A stretch of DNA of 42,868 nucleotides from an uncultured Pseudorhodobacter sp. (GCA_913062925.1 CAJXWJ010000026.1:1-42868), one strand, 5' to 3'. Shown: positions 7,674 through 16,689, counted from the stretch's first letter. A program made the numbers and translations. The notes: generated from the letters alone by a model not told the origin.

Positions 7674-8990
7674 ATGAGCGATCTTTTTGACATGAACACG
7701 GGCGCTGCCAAACCCGCCGAAGGCCCGCGGCCTTTGGCAGACCGTCTGCGTCCGCGCAGCCTGTCAGAGGTGATAGGCCAAAGCCATGTGCTTGGCCCCG
7801 ATGGTCCCTTAGGGGCCATGCTGGCGGCGCGCAGCCTGTCCTCGCTGGTGCTTTGGGGCCCGCCCGGAGTCGGCAAAACCACCATCGCCCGCCTGCTGGC
7901 GGCGCAAACAGACCTGGCCTTTGTGCAAATCTCAGCGATTTTCACCGGCGTGCCGGATCTGCGCAAGGTCTTCGATTCTGCCAAAATCCGGCGTCAGAAC
8001 GGACAGGGTACTTTGCTTTTTGTCGATGAAATTCATCGCTTTAACAAGGCGCAACAAGACGGCTTCCTGCCTTATATGGAGGATGGCACCATCCTGCTTG
8101 TCGGGGCGACCACCGAAAACCCCAGCTTCGAGTTGAACGCCGCCCTGCTGTCGCGGGCCCAAGTCATCGTGCTCGAGCGGCTCACTCTCACCGATTTAGA
8201 ACGTTTGGTGCAACGCGCCGAAAAGGAACTGGCGCGCGCACTGCCCTTGGATGGCGAGGCCCGCGAGGCGCTGATCGAGATGGCAGATGGCGATGGTCGC
8301 GCGCTTCTCAACCTGATCGAGCAGGTCGCGGCATGGCGGCTCGACAAACCCCTTGGCCGCGCGGCGCTGGCAACGCGGCTGATGCGGCGCGCCAGCAAAT
8401 ATGACAAATCTGGCGAAGAACATTACAATCTGATTTCAGCGCTGCATAAATCAGTGCGCGGCTCTGACCCCGATGCCGCGCTTTATTGGTTCGCCCGCAT
8501 GCTGGAAGGCGGCGAAGACCCGCGTTTTCTCGCCCGCCGCATCACCCGCATGGCGGTTGAAGACATTGGCCTTGCCGACCCGCAGGCGCAGCAGATCTGC
8601 CTTGAAGGCTGGCAAACCTTCGAACGTCTGGGCTCTCCCGAAGGTGAACTCGCCCTGGCGCAGGCCGTGGTTTACCTTGCCCTCGCCCCCAAATCGAACG
8701 GCGTCTATACCGCCTTCAAGGCCGCCCGCGCGCTGGCACGCGAAACAGGCAGCCAACCGCCACCGCTGCACATCCGCCCCGCCCCGACCAAGCTGATGAA
8801 AGAGATCGGTTATGGCAGCGGCTACGCCTATGACCACGACGCCGAAGATGGTTTCTCGGGCCAAAACTATTTCCCCGAAGGCGTGAAACGCCCCGTGCTC
8901 TACACCCCGCCCGAGCGCGGCTTTGAACGCGAATTGCGCAAACGCATCGACTATTTCGCCAAACTGCGCGCCAAACGACAGCTCGACTGA
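7674..8990 (+). CDS. rarA: Replication-associated recombination protein RarA (MgsA family AAA+ ATPase)
   Basis: A 438-residue AAA+ ATPase acting at stalled replication forks, related to eukaryotic WRNIP1. Walker A GPPGVGKTT is at residues 62-70, Walker B LLFVDEIHRF at about 114-123, and the sensor segment GATTENPSFELN at about 141-152; the C-terminal tetramerisation part includes the conserved SALHKSVRGSDPDAALYW and YFPEGVKRP. The start at ATG 7674 (MSDLFD) is chosen because it is the normal family N-terminus; the ribosome site is weak and the frame is open slightly further upstream. It lies after the luxRI pair and ahead of crcB. Confidence 0.95.
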   Translation: MSDLFDMNTGAAKPAEGPRPLADRLRPRSLSEVIGQSHVLGPDGPLGAMLAARSLSSLVLWGPPGVGKTTIARLLAAQTDLAFVQISAIFTGVPDLRKVFDSAKIRRQNGQGTLLFVDEIHRFNKAQQDGFLPYMEDGTILLVGATTENPSFELNAALLSRAQVIVLERLTLTDLERLVQRAEKELARALPLDGEAREALIEMADGDGRALLNLIEQVAAWRLDKPLGRAALATRLMRRASKYDKSGEEHYNLISALHKSVRGSDPDAALYWFARMLEGGEDPRFLARRITRMAVEDIGLADPQAQQICLEGWQTFERLGSPEGELALAQAVVYLALAPKSNGVYTAFKAARALARETGSQPPPLHIRPAPTKLMKEIGYGSGYAYDHDAEDGFSGQNYFPEGVKRPVLYTPPERGFERELRKRIDYFAKLRAKRQLD

Positions 8991-8999
8991 CAGCAACCC

Positions 9000-9043
9000 T
9001 TCATCTGTCTCTAAATATCCCGGGGTCCGGGGCAGAGCCCCGG
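9000..9043 (+). repeat. Intergenic repeat element, copy 1, with hairpin
   Basis: Ten bases after the rarA stop comes TTCATCT (9000-9006), six variable bases and AAATATCCC (9013-9021), followed by a perfect 7-bp hairpin, CCGGGGC (9027-9033) with GCCCCGG (9037-9043), loop AGA. The same two modules with the same six-base spacing recur ten bases after trmD (41767-41788). Confidence 0.6.
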
Positions 9044-9086
9044 TCGGGCTGTTGACAATTCCCGCGCTTACGCCCAAGGAAACCTG

Positions 9087-9464
9087 ATGATCTGGACCCT
9101 CTCTCAAGTCGCCCTTGGCGGCGCAATCGGCGCGAGCCTGCGCTATCTCTCGAATGTCTCTGCGATGCGGATTTTCGGGCCCGGTTTCCCTTACAGCACG
9201 CTCTTCGTGAATATCCTTGGCTCCTTTGCCATGGGGGTGCTGATCGTGGCGCTTGCGAAAAAGGGCGGCACGCATTTGGCACCGTTTTTGATGACCGGCA
9301 TTCTGGGCGGCTTCACCACCTTTTCGGCCTTCTCGCTGGACAGCTTTACGCTCTGGGAACGTGGCGACATCACGACGGCTTTGGCCTATGTCGCAGGCAC
9401 TGTTATCCTCTCTCTCGGCGCTCTTGCCGCAGGGATTTACCTTTCGCGGGAGATTTTCGCATGA
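9087..9464 (+). CDS. crcB: Fluoride exporter CrcB (Fluc channel)
   Basis: A 125-residue four-helix inner-membrane protein of the Fluc family, which exports fluoride as a dual-topology dimer. The family motifs are present: GGAIGASLRYL (about 11-21), TLFVNILGSFAMG (about 37-49) and TGILGGFTTFSAFSLD (about 71-86), the last lining the pore. Its stop overlaps the next start as ATGA (9461-9464), so it is translationally coupled to the pseudouridine synthase. No fluoride-riboswitch core was found in the 96 bases upstream, which instead hold the intergenic repeat. Confidence 0.95.
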   Translation: MIWTLSQVALGGAIGASLRYLSNVSAMRIFGPGFPYSTLFVNILGSFAMGVLIVALAKKGGTHLAPFLMTGILGGFTTFSAFSLDSFTLWERGDITTALAYVAGTVILSLGALAAGIYLSREIFA

Positions 9465-10498
9465 GCGCTGTCAGCCTTTTGACTGTCTCGGAAGCCGAGG
9501 GCGAGCAGCGCCTTGATAAATGGTTCAAGCGCCGCTTTCCGCAGCTGACCCAAGGCCATGTGGAAAAGATGTGCCGCACTGGGCAAGTGCGGGTTGATTC
9601 CGCGCGCTGCAAGGCCTCGGACCGCATCGTGCCGGGCCAAACCATCCGCATTCCGCCGCTGCCCGATCATGCGGCCCCCGTGGTCAAGCGTGTCAGCTAT
9701 ACGCCTGCGGATGCCAAAATGATCCAAGACGCGGTGCTGTGGAAGGATGAGCATATGATCATCCTGAACAAGCCTCCGGGTCTGCCCAGCCAAGGCGGCT
9801 CGGGGCAGGGCGATCGCCATGTTGACGGTCTGACCGAAGCGCTGAAGTTTGGCTACAAAGAACGCCCCAAGCTGGTCCACCGTCTGGATAAAGACACCTC
9901 GGGTCTGTTGATGCTGGCGCGCACCGACCGCGTGGCGCGTGCCTTGTCGGAAATGCTGCGCCACCGCAACACCCGCAAGATCTATTGGGCCGCCGTCGCA
10001 GGCGTGCCGCATCCGCGCAAAGGCTCGATCAAATACGGGCTGATGAAGGGCGGGCGCGGCTATGGTGATTCTGAAAAGATGATCTGTGTGCATCCGGCCA
10101 AGATGGCGGACTATCCCGACGCCAAACGCGCCCATACCGACTATTTCACCCTGTGGTTCTTGGGCAATCGCATCTCTTGGCTGGCGATGGAGCCGGTGAC
10201 AGGGCGCACGCATCAGCTGCGCGCCCATATCGCCGAAATGGGCTTCCCGATCATTGGGGACGGCAAATACGGCGGCTCGTCGACCGAGAATATGGGCGAT
10301 GGCTGGGGTGCTGGCATTGGCGGCGATCTGTCGCGCAAGCTGCACCTGCATGCGCGGATGCTGAAAGTTCAGCACCCAATCACCAAAGAGATGATGACCT
10401 TTATCGCGCCCTTGCCCGAGCATATGGCGCGCACCTGGAAAACCTTGGATTGGGGCGAAAACGATGTGCCTTTGGATCCATTCGGGGGCGATGAATGA
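9461..10498 (+). CDS. rluC: RluC/RluD-family 23S rRNA pseudouridine synthase
   Basis: A 345-residue enzyme converting uridine to pseudouridine in 23S rRNA. An S4-type RNA-binding domain occupies about residues 15-65 (RLDKWFKRRFP onward), and the catalytic domain carries HRLDKDTSGLL with the catalytic Asp at D143, followed by the substrate motif GRTHQLRAH (about 246-254). It overlaps crcB by four bases and the ATP12 gene by four bases (ATGA at 10495-10498), so the three form one coupled unit. RluC is the likeliest label; RluD or another paralogue of the same family cannot be excluded from sequence alone. Confidence 0.9.
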   Translation: MSAVSLLTVSEAEGEQRLDKWFKRRFPQLTQGHVEKMCRTGQVRVDSARCKASDRIVPGQTIRIPPLPDHAAPVVKRVSYTPADAKMIQDAVLWKDEHMIILNKPPGLPSQGGSGQGDRHVDGLTEALKFGYKERPKLVHRLDKDTSGLLMLARTDRVARALSEMLRHRNTRKIYWAAVAGVPHPRKGSIKYGLMKGGRGYGDSEKMICVHPAKMADYPDAKRAHTDYFTLWFLGNRISWLAMEPVTGRTHQLRAHIAEMGFPIIGDGKYGGSSTENMGDGWGAGIGGDLSRKLHLHARMLKVQHPITKEMMTFIAPLPEHMARTWKTLDWGENDVPLDPFGGDE

Positions 10499-11202
10499 GC
10501 GCTTGGTCCGCCAAACGGTTCTGGAAACAAGCAACGGCCTCAAGCTGTGACGGGGGCTTTACCGTCACGCTTGACGGTCGCGCCGTAAAGACACCCGCCA
10601 AAGCGCCGCTTGTGGTGCCGACGCTGGCGATGGCCGAAGCGATTGCGCTGGAATGGGATGCGCAAAGCGGCGTGATCAAACCGGACACCATGCCGGTGAC
10701 CCGTGCCGCCAATTCCGCGCTGGATAAGGTCGCGCCGCAGTTTGCCGAAGTGGCAGGTCTGCTGGCGGCTTACGGTGAGACCGATCTGCTGTGTTATCGC
10801 GCCACCGCGCCACAAGAATTGATCGACCGCCAAGCGCAGGGCTGGGATCCGGTGCTGGCTTGGGCTGCGCAGGAATACGCAGCGCCCTTGCTGGTGACGG
10901 CGGGCGTCGTGCACATCACCCAGCCCGAGGCCAGCACGCGGGCTTTGTCGCAGGCGCTGCATCAGCTCGACCCTTTTCGGCTTGCCGCCGCGCATGATCT
11001 GATTGCGATTAGCGGCTCTTTGGTGCTGGCACTGGCGGTTTTGCGCAAAAACCTGACGGCGGCGCAGGCTTGGCAGTTAAGCCGAATCGACGAGGCTTGG
11101 CAGAATGAACTTTGGGGCGTCGACGAAGAAGCCGCCCGTCTTGAATCGTACAAACAAGAGGCTCTTTTTGCCGCAGAGCGATTCTTTGGATTGTGCGGGT
11201 AA
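10495..11202 (+). CDS. ATP12-family F1-ATPase assembly chaperone
   Basis: A 235-residue protein of the ATP12 family. In mitochondria ATP12 binds the free alpha subunit of F1-ATPase and prevents aggregation; the alphaproteobacterial homologues are assumed to act likewise. Landmarks are the N-terminal RFWKQATA segment, GGFTVTLDGRAVKTPAKAPLVVPT (about residues 20-43), ALEWDAQ (about 52-58), the AYGETDLLCYRA block (about 91-102) and the C-terminal DEAWQNELWGVDEEA. Its start overlaps the rluC stop. It is the last gene before the aap regulatory region. Confidence 0.9.
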   Translation: MSAWSAKRFWKQATASSCDGGFTVTLDGRAVKTPAKAPLVVPTLAMAEAIALEWDAQSGVIKPDTMPVTRAANSALDKVAPQFAEVAGLLAAYGETDLLCYRATAPQELIDRQAQGWDPVLAWAAQEYAAPLLVTAGVVHITQPEASTRALSQALHQLDPFRLAAAHDLIAISGSLVLALAVLRKNLTAAQAWQLSRIDEAWQNELWGVDEEAARLESYKQEALFAAERFFGLCG

Positions 11203-11227
11203 CAATCTTTCTGTTAACTGCCTGAAG

Positions 11228-11278
11228 TTTGCGCAATCTGTCTAATAGGTCTATTAATCTGAGGCTGTTTGCGCAAAC
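11228..11278. promoter_or_regulatory. Paired TTTGCGCAA sites upstream of aapJ
   Basis: TTTGCGCAA occurs at 11228-11236 and again at 11268-11276, exactly 40 bases apart, about four helical turns. The second copy is the core of a perfect 12-bp palindrome, GTTTGCGCAAAC (11267-11278). This spacing and symmetry suggest an operator for a dimeric or tetrameric regulator of amino-acid uptake; which regulator is unknown. The rest of the 231-base gap holds TATATT (11285-11290 region) and TATAAC as possible -10 elements without good -35 boxes, and a small hairpin (11398-11414) just before the ribosome site. Confidence 0.45.
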
Positions 11279-11397
11279 ATCCGTTATATTGGCGGTTTTG
11301 CTTGACCAACTACGAGGCTATAACTCAAACTGCCCTACACCGACGGCGTTTCCGTCACCGGTCTCGCACCCGCGGTCTACGTGGGGCACTTAACCTT

Positions 11398-11414
11398 CGC
11401 CCAAAAAATGGGCG
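11398..11414 (+). repeat. Small hairpin in the aapJ leader
   Basis: CGCCCA (11398-11403) pairs with TGGGCG (11409-11414) around an all-A loop, ending about six bases before the AGGAAGAGG ribosome site. It could affect stability or translation of aapJ; no evidence beyond the base pairing. Confidence 0.4.
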
Positions 11415-11433
11415 GAAACAGGAAGAGGTAAGA

Positions 11434-12450
11434 ATGAAAAAATCCGTGTTCCTTGGAACTCTTGTTGCGACTTCGCTTTTGGCGGGCTTTGCTTCGGCTT
11501 CGACGCTGGATGATGTGAAAGCACGCGGCGAGTTGATCTGCGGCTCGAACACCGGCCTGACCGGCTTTGGTGCGCCAGACGCAACCGGCCAATATATGGG
11601 CTTTGACGCTGATCTTTGCAAAGCCGTTGCCGCAGCCGTGTTGGGCGACGCTTCGAAAGTAAAATACGTTCCAACCACCGGTGAGACCCGTTTCACCGCG
11701 CTGGCTTCGGGCGAAGTTGACATGCTGGTTCGTAACTCGACCTGGACCTTCTCGCGCGATAACGACCTGAAACTCGACTTCGTGGCAGTCAACTACTACG
11801 ACGGTCAGGGCTTTATGGTGCGCAAAGATCTTGGCGTGTCTTCGGCAAAAGAACTCGACGGCGCGACGATCTGTATCCAGACCGGCACCACCACCGAGCT
11901 GAACTTGGCTGACTTCTTCAAGACCAACAACATCAACTACACCCCCGTCACCATTCAGGACGATGCTGAAGGCCAGCGCCAGTTCTTGGCTGGGGCTTGC
12001 GACGCCTATACCACTGACGCTTCGGGTCTTGCTGCACTGCGCGCAACCCTGCCGTCGCCAGCTGACTATGTGGTTCTGCCAGAGATCATCTCGAAAGAGC
12101 CACTTGGCCCAGTCGTGCGTCACGGCGACAACCAGTGGGGCGATATCGTCCGTTGGACCTATTACGCATTGGTCGCAGCTGAAGAAAAAGGCATCACCAA
12201 AGCAAACATCGAAGAAGTCGCAGCTTCCACCAACGACCCAGAAGTTAAGCGTATGCTTGGCCTCGAGGGCGACCTTGGCGCTATGATGGGCCTCGATAAA
12301 GAGTGGGCAAAGCGCGCGATTGCTGCCAACGGCAACTATGGCGAAATCTTTGAAGCCAACATCGGCGCTTCGACCCCAATCGGTCTGGCTCGTGGCTTGA
12401 ACGCACAATGGACCCAAGGCGGCTTGCAGTACGCACCACCTTTCCGTTAA
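11434..12450 (+). CDS. aapJ: Periplasmic amino-acid-binding protein of an Aap/Bzt ABC transporter
   Basis: A 338-residue solute-binding protein for polar amino acids (glutamate, glutamine, aspartate, asparagine in the Bzt system of Rhodobacter capsulatus; broader in the Rhizobium Aap system). A signal peptide spans about residues 1-22, with cleavage after an Ala-Ser-Ala-type site. The mature protein opens TLDDVKARGELICGSN and contains the family block GFDADLCKAVAAAVLGD and the ligand-site Arg in VDMLVRNSTWTFSRD. The ATG at 11434 is chosen for its AGGAAGAGG ribosome site and the signal peptide; the frame is open far upstream. A hairpin follows the gene, consistent with a higher level of binding protein than of permease. 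Confidence 0.93.
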   Translation: MKKSVFLGTLVATSLLAGFASASTLDDVKARGELICGSNTGLTGFGAPDATGQYMGFDADLCKAVAAAVLGDASKVKYVPTTGETRFTALASGEVDMLVRNSTWTFSRDNDLKLDFVAVNYYDGQGFMVRKDLGVSSAKELDGATICIQTGTTTELNLADFFKTNNINYTPVTIQDDAEGQRQFLAGACDAYTTDASGLAALRATLPSPADYVVLPEIISKEPLGPVVRHGDNQWGDIVRWTYYALVAAEEKGITKANIEEVAASTNDPEVKRMLGLEGDLGAMMGLDKEWAKRAIAANGNYGEIFEANIGASTPIGLARGLNAQWTQGGLQYAPPFR

Positions 12451-12465
12451 TCGCACTTGTCTAAG

Positions 12466-12494
12466 GGGCGCAGTGCAAGCTGCGCCCTCCTTTT
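12466..12494 (+). terminator. Intercistronic attenuating terminator between aapJ and aapQ
   Basis: GGGCGCAG (12466-12473) pairs perfectly with CTGCGCCC (12480-12487) around a 6-base loop, then TCC and TTTT. It lies 16 bases after the aapJ stop. Such partial terminators after the binding-protein gene are common in ABC operons and allow limited read-through to the permease genes. Confidence 0.75.
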
Positions 12495-12585
12495 CTGATC
12501 CTAGAAAATCACCCGTACCGCATGGGGCGCGACCCCGCACCGATCGACCATTAGTCCGACAGGCGGTAGGGCAGGGGGTAATACC

Positions 12586-13887
12586 ATGACGTCTGCAACC
12601 GAGGCGCCGAAAGCAAGCTTTCGGCTGGGTATGCTTATCTATGACACACGTTACCGGTCGATCACGATTCAGGTAATTGCGCTTGTTTTGCTGGCGGTTG
12701 TGCTGTGGTGGCTGCGCGATAACCTTGTCACCAACTTGGCTGACAAGGGCAAGGATATCAACTTTAGCTTCCTGTGGACACGGGCTGGCTATGATATCGA
12801 CCAGCAGCTTATCAGCTATACCAATGATGATACCCACTCGCGTGCGCTGTTCATCGGCCTGCTTAATACCTTGGCCGTGGCGTTTTTTGGCTGCATCCTT
12901 GCCACGATCATCGGCGTTTTTGCTGGCGTGCTGCGGCTGTCGAAAAACTGGATCGTCGCGCGTCTGATGACGGTCTATGTCGAGGTGTTTCGCAACGTGC
13001 CCCTGCTGTTGTGGATTATTCTAGCCTACACTGTCTTTACCGAAATCATGCCGCAGGTGAATGATTTCAAAGTCACGCAAGCGATGATCGACAGCGGCAC
13101 CCCTGCGGCTGCGTCTATGCTGTTTGACAATACCGTGGCGATTTCGAACCGTGGCACCAGCGTGCCCTATCCTTTGCTGACCCATCCGCTTGGCGGGTTC
13201 GAGTTTCTGGGGATACCCTTCAACTTTTCCTTTATCGCGGTTGTCGGCCTGTTCGTGGCCTCGATCTTTGCCAGCCGTGGTGTGACCCGCCGTGCAAAAG
13301 CTGTGCAAGAGGCAACCGGCATCCGCCCTGTGACCTGGTGGAAAAACCTGGCCCTGATCGTGCTGCCGACCACGCTGCTGTTTTACGCGCTGGGGTTGCA
13401 CTGGGATGTGCCGCATTTCAACATTGACGAAAACGGGGTCTGGAAGGGCTTTAACTTTGTCGGTGGCATCTCGATCGCCCATAACTTCACCGCTTTGGTG
13501 ATCGCCCTGTCGCTTTACACGGGCGCTTATATCGCCGAGGCCGTGCGCGCAGGCATCATGGCCGTTAGCCGTGGCCAATCCGAGGCCGCCGCCGCGCTGG
13601 GTCTGCGTCAGGGGCGGATCATGAGCCTTGTGGTGCTGCCACAGGCGTTGCGGGTGATCGTGCCGCCGCTGATCAGCCAATATTTGAACCTGACCAAGAA
13701 CACCACGCTGGGCATCGCGGTCGGCTATCTTGACCTGAAGGGCACTTTGGGCGGTATCACCATGAACCAAACCGGACGCGAGCTGGAGTGCATGTTGCTG
13801 ATGATGATGATCTATCTGATCCTCTCGCTGCTGATCTCTGCGATGATGAACGTCTATAACGCCACCACCAAACTGAAGGAGCGCTAA
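12586..13887 (+). CDS. aapQ: Amino-acid ABC transporter permease (AapQ/BztB type)
   Basis: A 433-residue inner-membrane permease subunit. One N-terminal helix (about 25-45) precedes a large periplasmic segment and a bipartite His/Glu/Gln/Arg/opine-type permease domain; the EAA loop is EAVRAGIMAVSRGQSEAAAALGLRQGRIM near residues 315-345, the site that contacts the ATPase. A second core helix block begins with ALFIGLLNTLAVAFFG. The stop is one base from the aapM start, so both membrane subunits are coupled. It pairs with AapM as a heterodimer. Symbol given for family; bztB is an equal alternative. Confidence 0.92.
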   Translation: MTSATEAPKASFRLGMLIYDTRYRSITIQVIALVLLAVVLWWLRDNLVTNLADKGKDINFSFLWTRAGYDIDQQLISYTNDDTHSRALFIGLLNTLAVAFFGCILATIIGVFAGVLRLSKNWIVARLMTVYVEVFRNVPLLLWIILAYTVFTEIMPQVNDFKVTQAMIDSGTPAAASMLFDNTVAISNRGTSVPYPLLTHPLGGFEFLGIPFNFSFIAVVGLFVASIFASRGVTRRAKAVQEATGIRPVTWWKNLALIVLPTTLLFYALGLHWDVPHFNIDENGVWKGFNFVGGISIAHNFTALVIALSLYTGAYIAEAVRAGIMAVSRGQSEAAAALGLRQGRIMSLVVLPQALRVIVPPLISQYLNLTKNTTLGIAVGYLDLKGTLGGITMNQTGRELECMLLMMMIYLILSLLISAMMNVYNATTKLKER

Positions 13888-13888
13888 G

Positions 13889-15337
13889 ATGACGCAATCA
13901 TCCATGTCCTTCGTGCGCGACAAAATGCTGACCCAGCAGAAACCGCCTGTCAGCGAAGTTGGCGCGGTGCGATGGGTGCGCGAGAATCTGTTCTCTAGCC
14001 CGCTGAACGGCTTTTTGACGCTGATCAGCCTTTATGTGGTCTATTGGATCATCGCTTCGTCGCTGCCTTGGTTCCTGAATGGGGTCTGGACTGCAAATTC
14101 GCTGGGCGAATGCCGCCAGATCATCGAAGCCAACGCAGGCCCGGGGGCCGAGGGCGCCTGCTGGGCGATCCTGCGCGAGCGGTGGCACCAGTTTCTGTTC
14201 GGTTTTTACCCGATGGATGCCTATTGGCGGCCTGTGCTGGCCTTTGGCCTGATGCTGATGGCGCTGGCACCGGCGCTGTATTACGGCCTGCGCCGGGTCA
14301 ATATGCTGATGCTGGGCACAGTTAGCGTGCTGACCTTGCTGGGCATGCTGGGCGTCGGCACTGATGGCTTTCACCTTTTGCTGTCGGTTGTGGTGTTTGC
14401 GGCGCTGTTCGCTGTCGCGGCGCTGATGCCGAAAAAGCTGTTGTGGCTGACCTTGGTCTATCCGCTGGTGGGGTTTTACCTGCTCTGGGGTGGGTCGGTT
14501 TGGGGCCCTGTAGGGGTGGCGATTGGCTTTGGCCTGTTGGTTGTCGTCTGGAACAAGCTGCAATCGCGGCTGGGGGCGGTGGTTGCGGGCGGTATCGCGG
14601 TTGCGGTTGCGTTGATCTGGTGGCTGCAAGTGCAGCCGATGGTGACGACACCGCTAGCACATATGATGCCGATCCGGCTGATGTCGGTCGACAGCGACCA
14701 GTTTGGCGGCTTTTTGCTGTCCTTTGTCATCGGCGTCACGGCGGTTTCGGCCAGCCTGCCGATGGGGCTGCTGCTGGCTTTGGGGCGTCGGTCGGACATG
14801 GTTTTCATCAAATCGGTGTCGGTTGTCTTCATCGAATTCATCCGCGGCGTGCCGCTGATCACCATGTTGTTCACCGCCTCTTTGCTGCTGAACTACTTCC
14901 TGCCGCCGCGCAGTAACTTTGACTTGATCTTGCGGGTTATCATTCTGGTGACCTTCTTTGCCGCCGCCTATATCGCCGAGGTGATCCGTGGCGGTCTGGC
15001 CGCCCTGCCCAAGGGCCAATCCGAAGCCGCTGATGCGCTTGGCTTGGACTATTGGCAGGCGCAGCGCTTTATCATCCTGCCACAGGCGCTGAAAATCTCG
15101 ATCCCTGGCATCGTGTCCTCCTTCATCGGTCTGTTCAAAGACACGACGCTGGTGGCGCTGGTGGGTCTGGCCGATCCGCTGCAGGGCATCACCAAAATGG
15201 TTCGTGCCGATATCAACTGGAAGGGCGTCTACTGGGAGCCTTTGCTGTTTGTCGGCGTTATCTTCTTTATCTTCTGCTTCGGCATGTCGCGGTACTCGAT
15301 GTACCTAGAGCGCAAGCTGAAGACCGATCACCGTTAA
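13889..15337 (+). CDS. aapM: Amino-acid ABC transporter permease (AapM/BztC type), enlarged
   Basis: A 482-residue permease subunit, partner of AapQ. The C-terminal half is a standard permease domain with the EAA loop [31 protein letters not shown] (about residues 365-395). Between the first helix (about 45-62) and that domain lies a long hydrophobic region (about 108-250) with several additional membrane segments separated by short loops. From memory this is tens of residues longer than BztC of Rhodobacter capsulatus. It starts one base after the aapQ stop and ends 14 bases before the ATPase gene. Confidence 0.9.
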   Translation: MTQSSMSFVRDKMLTQQKPPVSEVGAVRWVRENLFSSPLNGFLTLISLYVVYWIIASSLPWFLNGVWTANSLGECRQIIEANAGPGAEGACWAILRERWHQFLFGFYPMDAYWRPVLAFGLMLMALAPALYYGLRRVNMLMLGTVSVLTLLGMLGVGTDGFHLLLSVVVFAALFAVAALMPKKLLWLTLVYPLVGFYLLWGGSVWGPVGVAIGFGLLVVVWNKLQSRLGAVVAGGIAVAVALIWWLQVQPMVTTPLAHMMPIRLMSVDSDQFGGFLLSFVIGVTAVSASLPMGLLLALGRRSDMVFIKSVSVVFIEFIRGVPLITMLFTASLLLNYFLPPRSNFDLILRVIILVTFFAAAYIAEVIRGGLAALPKGQSEAADALGLDYWQAQRFIILPQALKISIPGIVSSFIGLFKDTTLVALVGLADPLQGITKMVRADINWKGVYWEPLLFVGVIFFIFCFGMSRYSMYLERKLKTDHR

Positions 15338-15351
15338 TAGGGGCCTCTCTC

Positions 15352-16131
15352 ATGAACACACCTGCAATCGACCGCAGCAAGATGACCGTCTCTGATGAGG
15401 TGGCGATCCAAGTAACCAATATGAACAAATGGTATGGCCAGTTCCACGTGCTGCGCGATATCGACATGACGGTGAACCGGGGCGAGCGTATCGTGATCTG
15501 CGGCCCATCGGGGTCGGGGAAATCGACGCTGATCCGCTGCATCAACCGGCTGGAAGAACATCAGCAGGGCCAGATCATCGTGGATGGCACCGAGCTGACC
15601 TCGGATTTGAAGAACATCGACAAGGTGCGCTCGGAAGTGGGGATGGTGTTTCAACACTTTAACCTGTTCCCGCATCTGACCATCATGGAAAACCTGACGC
15701 TGGCGCCGATCTGGGTTCGCAAGACCCCGAAAAAAGAGGCCGAGGAAACCGCGATGTATTTCCTTGAAAAGGTCAAAATCCCCGAGCAGGCGCAGAAATA
15801 CCCCGGCCAGCTTTCGGGCGGTCAGCAGCAGCGCGTGGCGATTGCGCGTTCGCTGTGCATGAAACCACGGATCATGTTGTTCGACGAACCGACATCGGCG
15901 CTTGACCCCGAGATGATCAAAGAGGTGCTCGACACCATGATCGAGCTTGCTGAAGAAGGCATGACCATGCTGTGCGTCACCCACGAAATGGGCTTTGCCC
16001 AAGCCGTGGCGAACCGCGTGATCTTTATGGATCAGGGCCAGATCGTCGAGCAGAACGAGCCGAAAGAGTTCTTCAACAACCCGCAATCGGATCGCACCAA
16101 GCTGTTCCTAAGCCAGATCCTTGGCCACTGA
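15352..16131 (+). CDS. aapP: Amino-acid ABC transporter ATPase (AapP/BztD type)
   Basis: A 259-residue cytosolic ATPase powering the AapQM channel. Walker [10 protein letters not shown] is at residues 51-59, the Q-loop near 101, the signature LSGGQ at 154-158, Walker B IMLFDEP at 174-180, D-loop SALD, and the switch His at 211. The ATG at 15352 follows the aapM stop by 14 bases; the frame is open upstream through aapM but only this start gives a normal ATPase N-terminus. A second ATG ten codons in is possible. A bidirectional terminator closes the operon. Confidence 0.95.
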   Translation: MNTPAIDRSKMTVSDEVAIQVTNMNKWYGQFHVLRDIDMTVNRGERIVICGPSGSGKSTLIRCINRLEEHQQGQIIVDGTELTSDLKNIDKVRSEVGMVFQHFNLFPHLTIMENLTLAPIWVRKTPKKEAEETAMYFLEKVKIPEQAQKYPGQLSGGQQQRVAIARSLCMKPRIMLFDEPTSALDPEMIKEVLDTMIELAEEGMTMLCVTHEMGFAQAVANRVIFMDQGQIVEQNEPKEFFNNPQSDRTKLFLSQILGH

Positions 16132-16151
16132 TTAAGGGGTCTGAGCAAACA

Positions 16152-16179
16152 AAAAAGGCGCCCCTTTGGGCGCCTTTTT
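16152..16179. terminator. Bidirectional terminator between aapP and the sixA-like gene
   Basis: AAAAAGGCGCCC (16152-16163) pairs perfectly with GGGCGCCTTTTT (16168-16179) around CTTT. T-runs on both strands serve the two convergent operons. Confidence 0.93.
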
Positions 16180-16185
16180 CATGGG

Positions 16186-16689
16186 TTAAGCCTGAATCTC
16201 TCGGGGGATCACGAAATCGACCGTGGCGCCAAGGCCAAAGCCAACCTCGGCCCAGCTGTCGATCATAAAATCGGCAACCAGAGTGCCCCCAGTTGGATAC
16301 CGCGAAAATTCGGGGTTCAGCGGCGCGGTCGCCACCAAGCGCGCGGCGAAATCGGCGATGCCGGGATTATGGCCGATCATCATCACCACATCGGCCTGCG
16401 CGTGCTGCAACACCGCAAGCATCACATCGGGCCCGGCATGATAAAGCGCGGGCTTCAGCTCTAGCACCGGTGTGCCGGGCAGGGCGGGGGCCAGCCCTGA
16501 CCAAGTGGCACGGGTGCGCACAGCATCAGAACAAAGAATTTTTTCAGGCACATAGCCGCGCGAGGCCAACCATTCGCCCAAGTCGGCAGCGGCCGCCTTG
16601 CCGCGTTCGTTCAGCGGTCGGTCGTGGTCGGTTACGGTTGGATCGTCCCAAGCGGATTTGGCGTGGCGGGTCAGGATAAGGCGCTTCAT
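16186..16689 (-). CDS. SixA-like histidine phosphatase
   Basis: A 167-residue member of the histidine phosphatase (phosphoglycerate mutase-like) superfamily. The catalytic RHAKS (R8, H9) opens the protein, with a second Arg in SDAVRT (R58) and the second His in GHNPG (H107), giving the small SixA-type fold. In E. coli SixA dephosphorylates phosphohistidine on signalling or PTS proteins; the substrate here is unknown. The ATG at 16689 overlaps the stop of the upstream ferredoxin-like gene as ATGA, and the frame reads further upstream only through that gene. It is the last gene of the argB operon. Confidence 0.88.
   Translation of the reverse strand: MKRLILTRHAKSAWDDPTVTDHDRPLNERGKAAAADLGEWLASRGYVPEKILCSDAVRTRATWSGLAPALPGTPVLELKPALYHAGPDVMLAVLQHAQADVVMMIGHNPGIADFAARLVATAPLNPEFSRYPTGGTLVADFMIDSWAEVGFGLGATVDFVIPREIQA

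Noticed and set aside
8991-9086. Possible fluoride riboswitch before crcB
   Set aside because: No match to the conserved riboswitch core; the gap is taken up by the intergenic repeat and a simple hairpin.
11285-11305. Possible sigma-54 promoter ahead of aapJ (GG...GC pattern)
   Set aside because: The GG and GC elements are seven bases apart, whereas sigma-54 promoters need ten.
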